64,000 nt of DNA from UBA1941 sp046329555 (GTDB lineage Bacteria; Bacteroidota; Bacteroidia; Chitinophagales; LD1): contig JAXLUK010000003.1 in the NCBI GenBank assembly GCA_046329555.1, forward strand, positions 62,001 to 126,000, given 5' to 3'. The stretch's first letter is position 1. The number at the start of each line of letters is the position of its first letter. Shown here piece after piece: positions 16,849-25,262 of the stretch. The position numbers and the translations under genes are program-made. The notes beneath the pieces are model-generated. The model did not search any database, was not told the DNA's origin, and worked only from the letters and a program-made list of their open reading frames with translations.

Positions 16849-19434
16849 ATGAAAAACTACAAATTTAAAACACTCAAAGTTTTTGCCTCCGATGAGTGGC
16901 TGGCCAATAGGACGCGCGAATACCGCTCCGTTTTCGATAAAAGCGAGCTCACCTACGTTTCTGCGGAATTAGCGTTCTATAATAAATTGTTTGACGAAAA
17001 AGACTGGACGGCTACAGTGGTTATCAAGGCTTTCAGTCACGATGATGATGAAAAGCGCGAGATTTGTTCACAGGAAGAGAAACGTTTGGTTCAATCAGCC
17101 GAAAATGTAGTGTACGTAAACAAAGGCTGGGGAACAGCAACCGCCGGCTCATTTTGGAATGAGGGTGAATACAGTTGGGAAGCATACATAGACGGCGAGT
17201 TGGTGGGTTCCAGGAGTTTTTATGTTGAAGATATTGGCCGCGTTACAACTGAAGAGAATCCCTATTTCAGTATTGACCACATCCGCTTTTACACCGGCGA
17301 TTACAATGCGGTTAACAAAGAAGATAAAGTTTACCTCAGGCAAATAAACAGAGACCAAACACAATATCTGTACATCGAGTTTTCGGCCACCAGCAAGTTA
17401 GCACAGTCGTGGAATTGTGAGATAGTATTTAACTGGTACAATGCATCAGGCCTATTGAAGGCCCGAATTGAACGGTGTAGGAAAATTAAGGCCGAAGACA
17501 ATAATGCTCCCATTGTCTTTAACGAAGGGTGGGGAAATGATATTCCCGGCACCTGGAAAGACCGGAGTTACCGTTTAGAAGTGGTTTTCATGGATACCGT
17601 TGTGGCTATTCTGAATCTGGAAACAGGCAATGCAGATATACCCGGCGAGGTGTTGGTAGAAGATGCAGCGCATGCACATGTTACCGGAGTTACCGCTCCA
17701 GCCGAACCAGAAGAGTCGCTGGAACTGTTGATGCCTAAATTGGATGCATTAATTGGTTTAGAAGAACTTAAAAAGGAAATTCGTGATCACATTTCTTACA
17801 TCAACTTCATAAAGTTACGACAGCAAAAAGGTTTTAACGACAACGAAAGGATTAATCTGCATGCAGTTTTTGTTGGCAATCCAGGTACCGGAAAAACCAC
17901 AGTAGTAAAGCACTTAGGGCAGATCTATAAAAGCATGGGGTTATTGAGCAAAGGCCATGTTAAAGAAGTAGATCGTTCTCATTTGATTGGGGAGTATATC
18001 GGGCAAACCGCACCAAAGGTCAAAAAGGCGGTAGAGGAAGCAAAAGGCGGTATACTCTTTATTGACGAGGCCTATGCGCTTTCAAGGGAGGGTGATGACT
18101 CCAAGGATTTTGGTAAAGAGGCTATTGAAGTGTTGATTAAAGAAATGAGCGATGGCGGCGGTGATTGGGCCGTGATGTTTGCTGGGTACCCGAAGGAAAT
18201 GGAGGTTTTTCTGAATAGCAATCCAGGTTTGAAATCACGAATTGGTAATTATTTCCATTTTGAAGATTATACCCCTGAAGAGTTACACGCCATAGCTATG
18301 AAGGCATCCCGCGATAAAAATGTAACCTTAACAGCGGATGCAGAAACGTACATGGCGGATGAGTTAATGGAAGGGTTCCGGAATCGCGACCGAACATTTG
18401 GGAATGCGCGCTATGCCATTGGACTTATAGAAGAAGCCAAGATGAATCTGGGATTGCGCCTCATGAAACGCAGCGATTTGAATGCGTTGACGCCAGAGGA
18501 AATTTCCATGATTACGAAGGAAGATATGGAGTTGGTATTCAAACAACGTGATCGAAAAAAATACCACATTACTATAAACGAGAAGCTGCTTCAAAGCGCC
18601 ATGAAAGAGCTAGACGAGTTGGTGGGCATTGAAAACATCAAATCGGAAGTGAATGAGTTGGTGAAACTGATACGGTTTTACAATGATATCGGGAAAGATG
18701 TGCTGAACAAATTTTCCTTGCATACGGTCTTTCTCGGAAATCCCGGCACCGGAAAAACTACAGTAGCGCGCATCATGGGAAAGATTTTCAAGGCGCTCGG
18801 GCTACTGGAGCGCGGCCACATGGTAGAGTTGGATAAGCAAGGCCTGGTGGCGGGTTATGTGGGACAAACCGCCTTAAAAACCGATGAAAAAATAGCGGCC
18901 GCAAAAGGCGGGGTTTTGTTTATTGATGAAGCCTATGCGCTTAGCAATAATCAAGGTGGTGATTATGGCAGAGAAGCTATTGAAACGCTGCTCAAGAGAA
19001 TGGAAGACAAGCGCGGCGAGTTTGCCGTGATTGTTGCTGGCTACACCGAACCGATGAATGCTTTTCTGGAATCGAATCCGGGATTAAAGTCGCGGTTTGA
19101 CCGCATTTTCACTTTCAACGATTATTCTGCCGAGGAATTGCTGAAAATAGGCATGGATTTGTTGCAAAAAGAACACATGGTTGCTGATGAAGCCGCTGCG
19201 GCTTATCTCAAGCAATATGTGCAATATGTGTATGATAACCGGGATAAGTATTTCGGAAATGCCCGTGAAATCAGGAAACTGATAACCGAAGCGATTCAGA
19301 ATCAAAACCTCCGGCTGGCATCCATCCCAAAAGAGGCGCGAACCCGGGAGTTATTGGAAACGCTGACACTGGCAGACCTGGATGAATTCAAGATGGAAGG
19401 CAACCGCCGGAAAGGCCTTGGATTCAAGTATTAA
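16849..19434 (+). CDS. Double AAA+ ATPase (CbbX/SpoVK type) with duplicated N-terminal domain
   Basis: An 861-residue cytoplasmic protein. Residues about 1-265 hold two related beta-rich domains, each with an N-x-GWG motif (N91-G95 and N225-G229) before a strand with EAYIDGELVGS or EVVFMDTVVAI. Two AAA+ modules follow. The first has Walker A GNPGTGKT at 343-350, Walker B at 405-407 (FIDEAY) and NPGLKSR. The second has Walker A at 630-637, Walker B at 692-694 and NPGLKSRF. Both modules resemble CbbX, SpoVK and the EccA ATPase of type VII secretion, which remodel proteins. The N-terminal repeat is not a domain I can name. Role unknown; the neighbours concern envelope functions. Confidence 0.85.
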   Translation: MKNYKFKTLKVFASDEWLANRTREYRSVFDKSELTYVSAELAFYNKLFDEKDWTATVVIKAFSHDDDEKREICSQEEKRLVQSAENVVYVNKGWGTATAGSFWNEGEYSWEAYIDGELVGSRSFYVEDIGRVTTEENPYFSIDHIRFYTGDYNAVNKEDKVYLRQINRDQTQYLYIEFSATSKLAQSWNCEIVFNWYNASGLLKARIERCRKIKAEDNNAPIVFNEGWGNDIPGTWKDRSYRLEVVFMDTVVAILNLETGNADIPGEVLVEDAAHAHVTGVTAPAEPEESLELLMPKLDALIGLEELKKEIRDHISYINFIKLRQQKGFNDNERINLHAVFVGNPGTGKTTVVKHLGQIYKSMGLLSKGHVKEVDRSHLIGEYIGQTAPKVKKAVEEAKGGILFIDEAYALSREGDDSKDFGKEAIEVLIKEMSDGGGDWAVMFAGYPKEMEVFLNSNPGLKSRIGNYFHFEDYTPEELHAIAMKASRDKNVTLTADAETYMADELMEGFRNRDRTFGNARYAIGLIEEAKMNLGLRLMKRSDLNALTPEEISMITKEDMELVFKQRDRKKYHITINEKLLQSAMKELDELVGIENIKSEVNELVKLIRFYNDIGKDVLNKFSLHTVFLGNPGTGKTTVARIMGKIFKALGLLERGHMVELDKQGLVAGYVGQTALKTDEKIAAAKGGVLFIDEAYALSNNQGGDYGREAIETLLKRMEDKRGEFAVIVAGYTEPMNAFLESNPGLKSRFDRIFTFNDYSAEELLKIGMDLLQKEHMVADEAAAAYLKQYVQYVYDNRDKYFGNAREIRKLITEAIQNQNLRLASIPKEARTRELLETLTLADLDEFKMEGNRRKGLGFKY

Positions 19435-19477
19435 GCCCTTCCTTCTTTCTACATTTAAATTATCTTGTGCGCACTAT

Positions 19478-21223
19478 ATGAAGTCGATTCTTTGCGCTTT
19501 GTGGACGGCGGTATCGCTGGGCGCCCTGGCTCAGGGTAGTTTCGTTCCACTGGGTACCGATGCCTATCACTATGTTGACCGGATGGATATTAAGTATGGC
19601 AGAATTTTACCGACCCTCCATACCGGTACCAAACCCTTTCTGCGCGGTGAAGTAGCGCACATGGCCGAAGCACTCCACTACTCTAATCTGAAACAATCCA
19701 AGAAAAGCAAGTTTCAGATTCAATACCTGATGGACGAAAATGCGGAATGGCTGGATAGTGCGGTCAGTAAAACACGTAAGCCTTTGTTTCGGGCCTTATA
19801 CAAAGAACCCGCTTCGTTCTTTAGTGTTTACTCCAAAAAGAAAGGGCTGTTTGATCTTCACGTTAATCCGGTTTTGTCGGTTTTCATCGGGGGTGATTCG
19901 TACAAAAACCGGTTTATTTTTAATCGTGCCATTGGTGTTGAATTCCGCTTTAACATCAAGAAGGTGCTTTCTGCCTATGTGTACACCACGGGCAATTCAG
20001 AGCGTAATCCGTATTACGCCAACCAGCTCTCTATTCCTGGCGCTATGAGTCCGTATGCGTTCGTGCCTGGCAATTCGTACTACAAAATCTATTCTTCAAA
20101 ATATTTCAAGTTTAATGATGGCCTCGACTATTTCGATGCGCGGGGTTACATCAACTTAAATGTACTCGATTACCTGAACATCACATTCGGCCGCGATAAG
20201 CATTTTTGGGGCAATGGACAACGTTCATTGTTCCATTCCGACTTCAGCGCTCCTGCCTTATTTCTGCAATATAAACTTTCATTCTGGCGTCTGGAGTATG
20301 TTTATTTGTTAGAACAATTAACCTCGAATTATCTGGGTGCAGGAAGTACTGGTAACGACCGCTTGTTTCCCAAGAAATATGGCGTTTTCCACCACCTCAA
20401 TATAAAGTTAACCCGTTGGTTCGACTTTGGTTTGTTTGAAGGCGTGATGGCGAAACGCGGTAATAATTTTGATGCCCAATATCTGAACCCAATTATCTTC
20501 TACCGTTCTGTGGAACACGCATTAGGCAGTCCAGACAATGTATTGGTAGGCGCAGACTTTAAAATTAATGCGTTTAACCACATGCAATTTTATGGTCAGG
20601 TTGTGGTTGATGAATTTAACTTCAAAAATATGATTGCCAGAAATGGCTGGTGGGCAAACAAATATGGTTTCCAACTCGGTATTAAATATATAGATTTAGC
20701 ACCTCATTTGGATTTACAAGCAGAGTTCAATCTGGTTCGGCCTTTCACTTATACGCACCCTGGCGAAATCAGCTTCACTAATTACAACCAACCATTGGCG
20801 CATCCGCTTGGCGCGAATTTCTACGAGTTTATTTTGGCTGCCCGTTATCAACCTATTCCGCGTTTGTTAATGGAAGCGAAATTCCTAACTGCACGCACCG
20901 GAACCGATACCGCTATGATGGTTTCAGGGCAGCCGGTTTTGACGAACTACGGTGGTGATCTTTCAAGGATAGATGGACCTACCAGAGAGTATCAAAACAC
21001 CATCGGCCAGGGCAACAAAACCTGGATTACCTATTTCTCCCTAAACACATCCTATCAACCCTGGCATAATATCTATCTGGATCTTACCCTCACTTACCGA
21101 AATGCTTCGGCTGGAACCACGGTAAACCCCTACCCGGCCGGCTACGGTCCACATGCCAGCAGCAGCTTCTTCGTTACCGTGGGCGCCAGAATGAACATTA
21201 CCCGCCGGAAATTCGAATTCTAG
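19478..21223 (+). CDS. RemB-like / Wzi-like outer-membrane protein
   Basis: A 581-residue protein with signal peptide ending GALAQ and a large beta-barrel-like region. Segments such as FGRDKHFWGNGQRSL, FDAQYLNPIIFYRSVEH and NGWWANKYGFQLGIKY are typical of Bacteroidota proteins annotated as gliding protein RemB or capsule-assembly Wzi-family proteins. In Flavobacterium, RemB is a cell-surface component needed for gliding on some surfaces. The ATG at 19478 begins the signal peptide. The stop is directly followed by the ATG of the next gene (TAGATG). Confidence 0.75.
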   Translation: MKSILCALWTAVSLGALAQGSFVPLGTDAYHYVDRMDIKYGRILPTLHTGTKPFLRGEVAHMAEALHYSNLKQSKKSKFQIQYLMDENAEWLDSAVSKTRKPLFRALYKEPASFFSVYSKKKGLFDLHVNPVLSVFIGGDSYKNRFIFNRAIGVEFRFNIKKVLSAYVYTTGNSERNPYYANQLSIPGAMSPYAFVPGNSYYKIYSSKYFKFNDGLDYFDARGYINLNVLDYLNITFGRDKHFWGNGQRSLFHSDFSAPALFLQYKLSFWRLEYVYLLEQLTSNYLGAGSTGNDRLFPKKYGVFHHLNIKLTRWFDFGLFEGVMAKRGNNFDAQYLNPIIFYRSVEHALGSPDNVLVGADFKINAFNHMQFYGQVVVDEFNFKNMIARNGWWANKYGFQLGIKYIDLAPHLDLQAEFNLVRPFTYTHPGEISFTNYNQPLAHPLGANFYEFILAARYQPIPRLLMEAKFLTARTGTDTAMMVSGQPVLTNYGGDLSRIDGPTREYQNTIGQGNKTWITYFSLNTSYQPWHNIYLDLTLTYRNASAGTTVNPYPAGYGPHASSSFFVTVGARMNITRRKFEF

Positions 21224-21841
21224 ATGACTACCGGCACCGATATTTATATTATCCGCCACGGACAAACCGATCACAATGCCAAGGGCATAGTGCAAGGGAA
21301 AGGCGTGAATTTACCGTTGAACGAGTTAGGAAGGAATCAGGCTCAATTATTCTATAAAGCGTACCAACATATTCCCTTCGATGTGGTTTACACGTCTACT
21401 TTGTTGCGGGCTCAGGAAACTGTAGCCTCCTTTATTCAACAAGGTATTCCGCATCTGATCAGGCCTGCATTAGACGAGATTAGCTGGGGTAACCTGGAAG
21501 GCAACAATCACGTGATGGAAAATAGTGACACCTTCCTCAATCTACTCGCCTCATGGAAAGCTGGCAATATTGAGGCACGCCCGTCAGGCGGGGAAAGTCC
21601 ATTAGATGTACAACAGCGGCAACAACCATTTATTGAAGAATTGAAAGCAACATCTCACAAAAACATACTCATTTGCATGCACGGTCGCGCTATGCGGGTT
21701 TTGATGTGCACACTCAGCGGCCGGCCGCTTACTGATATGGAGTACTTTCAGCATGTCAATTTAACCCTATATCAGCTAAGAAAAACTGTAGCAGGTACCT
21801 TTGATATTATTTTGCACAACCATCAAACGCATTTGCAGTGA
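21224..21841 (+). CDS. Histidine phosphatase family protein
   Basis: A 205-residue phosphoglycerate-mutase-like phosphatase. The phosphohistidine motif is RHGQT (H12), with R62 in STLLRAQET, E85 in ALDEISWG and second histidine H153 in CMHGRAMR. Cytoplasmic and small; the substrate could be a sugar phosphate, nucleotide or cofactor intermediate. It is embedded in a gapless block before a nucleotide-kinase-like gene, with a GTGA overlap to it. Confidence 0.9.
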   Translation: MTTGTDIYIIRHGQTDHNAKGIVQGKGVNLPLNELGRNQAQLFYKAYQHIPFDVVYTSTLLRAQETVASFIQQGIPHLIRPALDEISWGNLEGNNHVMENSDTFLNLLASWKAGNIEARPSGGESPLDVQQRQQPFIEELKATSHKNILICMHGRAMRVLMCTLSGRPLTDMEYFQHVNLTLYQLRKTVAGTFDIILHNHQTHLQ

Positions 21842-22401
21842 CTATTATTGGAATAACAGGAACAATAGGCGCAGGCAAAGGAACCATTGTTGATTATTTG
21901 GTGAGTCAACATCAATACCGTCATTTTTCGGTTCGGGGATTTCTTACCCGCCTGATTGAAGAAAGGAAAATGCCGCTGAACCGAGATTCAATGGTTCAGG
22001 TGGCTAACGAACTGCGGGCAGCGCATTCTCCAAGTTACATTGTAGAACAATTATTGGAAGATGCCATGCAGTCGGGTGCGAACTGCATCATAGAAAGTAT
22101 TCGCACCGTGGGTGAAATTCAGGCGCTGCGGGCTCATGCCGGATCATTTTATTTGTTCGCCGTAGATGCGGATGCCCCTTTGCGGTACCAACGGGTTGTT
22201 GCCAGAGCTTCTGAAACAGATAACATTTCGTTTGAAACATTTTTAGAGAACGAAAGTAGAGAAATGACCAGTGCTGATCCGAACAAACAAAACCTGGCGG
22301 CCTGTCAACAGCTAGCCGATTTTCAGTTCACCAATAACGGTTCGTTTACAGATCTATATGGCCAGGTAGAAAATATTTTACAACAAATCAACGCCGTTTA
22401 A
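21838..22401 (+). CDS. P-loop kinase resembling deoxynucleoside monophosphate kinase
   Basis: A 187-residue AAA_18-like P-loop protein starting at GTG, whose last two bases form part of the previous stop (GTGA). The P-loop is GTIGAGKG (8-15), then a lid-type region with arginines (YQRVVARAS) and the aspartates of FAVDADAPLRY. The shape resembles dephospho-CoA kinase and phage T4-type dNMP kinase. Because dCMP deaminase follows 2 bp downstream, a role in deoxynucleotide phosphorylation is the best inference; it is not proven. Confidence 0.75.
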   Translation: MTIIGITGTIGAGKGTIVDYLVSQHQYRHFSVRGFLTRLIEERKMPLNRDSMVQVANELRAAHSPSYIVEQLLEDAMQSGANCIIESIRTVGEIQALRAHAGSFYLFAVDADAPLRYQRVVARASETDNISFETFLENESREMTSADPNKQNLAACQQLADFQFTNNGSFTDLYGQVENILQQINAV

Positions 22402-22403
22402 TC

Positions 22404-22889
22404 ATGGAAAAATATCAACGCCCCTCATGGGATGAGTATTTTATTGAGGTGATGGAAGCCATCAGCAAGCGCGCTACCTGCGGGCGTGGGCGCAGTGGTT
22501 GTGTGATTGCCCGCAACAACCAGTTGTTAGTGACAGGATATGTAGGCTCACCAGTAGGCCTACCCCATTGCGATGAGGTTGGTCACCAAATGAAAAAGGT
22601 GTTACATGAAGATGGTTCAGTTACTGAACATTGCGTTCGTACGGTTCATGCCGAGCAAAATGCGATTTGCCAGGCTGCCAAGCGTGGTGTTGCACTGGAA
22701 GACGCTACGCTGTATTGCAGAATGACGCCATGCCGCGTATGCGCCATGTTGATCATCAACTGCGGCATTAAGCGAGTGGTTTGCCAGCGAAAATACCATG
22801 CCGGAACTGAAAGCGAAGACATGTTTAAAACCGCCGGTGTTACCCTGGAATTTATTCACAACGAAGTACAGGAGTACGAAAAGAAATAA
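22404..22889 (+). CDS. Deoxycytidylate (dCMP) deaminase
   Basis: A 161-residue zinc enzyme of the cytidine/deoxycytidylate deaminase fold. The active site is HAE (H82, E84) and TPCRVC (C110, C113). It has the insertion with SPVGLPHCDEVGH typical of dCMP deaminase/ComEB proteins rather than free cytidine deaminases. It converts dCMP to dUMP, feeding thymidylate synthesis. Neighbours are a nucleotide-kinase-like gene and queD. Confidence 0.92.
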   Translation: MEKYQRPSWDEYFIEVMEAISKRATCGRGRSGCVIARNNQLLVTGYVGSPVGLPHCDEVGHQMKKVLHEDGSVTEHCVRTVHAEQNAICQAAKRGVALEDATLYCRMTPCRVCAMLIINCGIKRVVCQRKYHAGTESEDMFKTAGVTLEFIHNEVQEYEKK

Positions 22890-22890
22890 T

Positions 22891-23301
22891 ATGAGAGTTG
22901 CGGTTTTCAGAAAAGCGCATTTTAATGCCGCTCATCGGTTGTTCAGAAAAGATTGGAGCGACGAAAAAAATCGTGAAATATTTGGATTGTGTAGTAATCC
23001 GAATTATCACGGTCATAATTACTACATAGAAGTTAAGGTAACCGGTGAAATAGATCCGGAAACCGGGTATGTAATCGATCTTAAAATATTGAACGATATT
23101 TTAAAAAGAGAGGTCTTAGATCGTTTCGACCATAGCAATCTGAATACTGATTTCGAGTTTTTCAAAGAATTAAATCCTACTGGTGAGAATATCGTAGTGG
23201 TGATTTATAATTTAATCAGAAAGCAACTATCACCGCAGTACGATCTGTCTGTTAGGTTATGGGAAACTGAACGCAATTATTTTGAATACCCTGCGGCATA
23301 G
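22891..23301 (+). CDS. queD: 6-pyruvoyl-tetrahydropterin / 6-carboxytetrahydropterin synthase
   Basis: A 136-residue T-fold enzyme. Zinc histidines H15, H40 and H42 (FNAAHRL and YHGHNY), the catalytic cysteine C34, D80-H81 and E126 are all visible. QueD makes 6-carboxytetrahydropterin for queuosine, while paralogs act in pterin synthesis; with no other que genes nearby the exact role is open. The ATG at 22891 follows the deaminase stop by 1 bp. The last 20 bp overlap the TTG start of the peptidase. Confidence 0.9.
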   Translation: MRVAVFRKAHFNAAHRLFRKDWSDEKNREIFGLCSNPNYHGHNYYIEVKVTGEIDPETGYVIDLKILNDILKREVLDRFDHSNLNTDFEFFKELNPTGENIVVVIYNLIRKQLSPQYDLSVRLWETERNYFEYPAA

Positions 23302-25210
23302 CTATCTGAATGTTTCAGCAACTGTCACCGCGATTTTTCTAACGTGGCTGATACCGTTTTGTGTTGGCGCACAGCATCCGGTAAACGGCGCCGTACACCG
23401 GCAGGCGCGCGCGGATAAGGAAAATCTACAATTCGCCAACACCGCTGATTACGACATCATCTACCATCGCCTTCAACTTCAATTACAGCCCTCTGTGCGC
23501 GCCTTACAAGGTCAGGTTACTTCCTATATCAAGCCGCTAAAATCTATTGATACGATTGCCTTTGATTTCAGCGATAGTATGCAGGTAACTGCCGTAAATT
23601 ATCATGGCAATCCGGCCGCATTTATTCATCAGGGAAATGCCATTCGCATTGTGGTGCCCGGTATTAGTGCAATTGATTCTGTTACGATTGCCTTTGGAGG
23701 AATTCCGGCCTCCAGCGGATTCGGATCATTTGTGCAGGATTACCACGGCGATAGTGTACCCGTTCTATGGACACTATCTGAACCTTATGGCGCGCGCGAT
23801 TGGTGGCCGTGCAAAAATACGTTGCAGGACAAAATCGATTCCATCGATGAATTCTATACCGTGCCTACCGGCCATCTGGCGGCAGGTAATGGCTTGCTCA
23901 TCGATACCATACAGCAGGCAGGCTTTACTACCTTTCATTGGAAACACCGCTATCCCATTACAGCCTATCTGGTGGCCGTTGCAGCCACAAATTATGCAGC
24001 TTATCAAGATACTTTTATTACCAGCGCAGGTTTAGTTTATTCATTAAACTTTTGCTATCCCGAAGATCAGGCTGAATGGAAAACAGCTACTGTAAACACA
24101 GGTAGAATAATGGCACTATACACCCAACGTTTCGGACCTTATCCTTTCATTAAAGAAAAATATGGTCATGCCGAATTCAGTTGGGGCGGCGGACAAGAAC
24201 ACCAAACGATGAGTTTTCAGGTGAATCTGGGATTTGAATTAGATGCTCATGAATTGGCGCACCAATGGTTTGGCGATAAACTGACTTGTAATAGCTGGGC
24301 TGATATTTGGCTCAATGAAGGATTTGCCACGTACTGTTCCGGATTGGCTTACGAAAACCTGGCACCTGAGTATTGGCGGTCATTTCTGGAAACCCGCCGA
24401 AAGCAGGCGTTTCGTCAAGACAGCCTTAGCGTTTTTTGTACCGACACTTCTAATGTTGGTCGAATCTTTAACAGTGCAATATCCTATTCAAAAGGCGCAT
24501 ACCTGTTGCACATGCTGCGCTGGTTGGGTGGCGACTCGGCCTTTTTTAATGCTATCTACGATTACGCCAATGACCCTCAATTAGCCTATTCGTATACCAA
24601 AACAGCATTGCTTCAACAGCATTTGGAAAATCGTTTTGGGCATTCGCTCCAAGACTTTTTCCAACAATGGTTCATAGGTAAAGGCTATCCTTCCTATCAA
24701 TTGCTGTATGAGAAAAACGGCAGCAAAGTCAAACTCCGCTTAACACAAACCACTTCTGATCCTTCGGTTTCTTTTTTCGCCATGCCCGTGCCGGTTCGTG
24801 TGTACAGCGGAAAGAAAACAACGAATTGGATTCTACATCACCAAACATCTGATCAAACTTTCGACACCCTTTTTGATGGCCGAATTGATTCCATTGTTAT
24901 TGATCCCGATCTATGGATTTTATCGCGGCAGAATATTGTGAAGCGCGTGGGTTCCATAGACCAACCGTTTGTGGTTATCTATCCCAATCCATTTGAAGAT
25001 GAATTTACCATTTGGTATGACGCTTTGGCGATTCATGATGGCACCTTCACTGTTTATGATATTCACGGTCGAAAAATTCTACAGGGTGAAGCGCCATCAG
25101 GAAATAACAACTATCTAACTATCGGAACCACCAATTTTGAACGAGGAGTTTATGTAGTTGAATTTAATTCATCAGTATTAAAAAAACGCGTTGAAATTGT
25201 ACGCCGCTAA
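23282..25210 (+). CDS. Secreted M1-family metallopeptidase with T9SS type A sorting domain
   Basis: A 642-residue exported aminopeptidase-like protein. Start is a TTG (no ATG precedes the signal peptide ending FCVGAQ). The N-terminal beta saddle leads to WGGGQEHQ, standing for the GxMEN exopeptidase loop, and the zinc motif HELAH (H323, E324, H327) with E346 in WLNEGFATY. The last 75 or so residues (YPNPFEDEFTIWY, YDIHGRKI, GVYVVEF) form a type A T9SS sorting tail that directs secretion and surface attachment. It overlaps queD by 20 bp. Confidence 0.92.
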   Translation: MNTLRHSYLNVSATVTAIFLTWLIPFCVGAQHPVNGAVHRQARADKENLQFANTADYDIIYHRLQLQLQPSVRALQGQVTSYIKPLKSIDTIAFDFSDSMQVTAVNYHGNPAAFIHQGNAIRIVVPGISAIDSVTIAFGGIPASSGFGSFVQDYHGDSVPVLWTLSEPYGARDWWPCKNTLQDKIDSIDEFYTVPTGHLAAGNGLLIDTIQQAGFTTFHWKHRYPITAYLVAVAATNYAAYQDTFITSAGLVYSLNFCYPEDQAEWKTATVNTGRIMALYTQRFGPYPFIKEKYGHAEFSWGGGQEHQTMSFQVNLGFELDAHELAHQWFGDKLTCNSWADIWLNEGFATYCSGLAYENLAPEYWRSFLETRRKQAFRQDSLSVFCTDTSNVGRIFNSAISYSKGAYLLHMLRWLGGDSAFFNAIYDYANDPQLAYSYTKTALLQQHLENRFGHSLQDFFQQWFIGKGYPSYQLLYEKNGSKVKLRLTQTTSDPSVSFFAMPVPVRVYSGKKTTNWILHHQTSDQTFDTLFDGRIDSIVIDPDLWILSRQNIVKRVGSIDQPFVVIYPNPFEDEFTIWYDALAIHDGTFTVYDIHGRKILQGEAPSGNNNYLTIGTTNFERGVYVVEFNSSVLKKRVEIVRR

Positions 25211-25262
25211 AAACATCTATAGAACACCTGCAATTTCAGCGGCTTTCCGACGTTTGTGCCAC

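Noticed and set aside
21838..22889. Phage remnant suggested by the T4-like dNMP kinase and dCMP deaminase
   Set aside because: No structural, integrase or lysis gene is nearby, base composition is unchanged, and the genes sit in a chromosomal operon.
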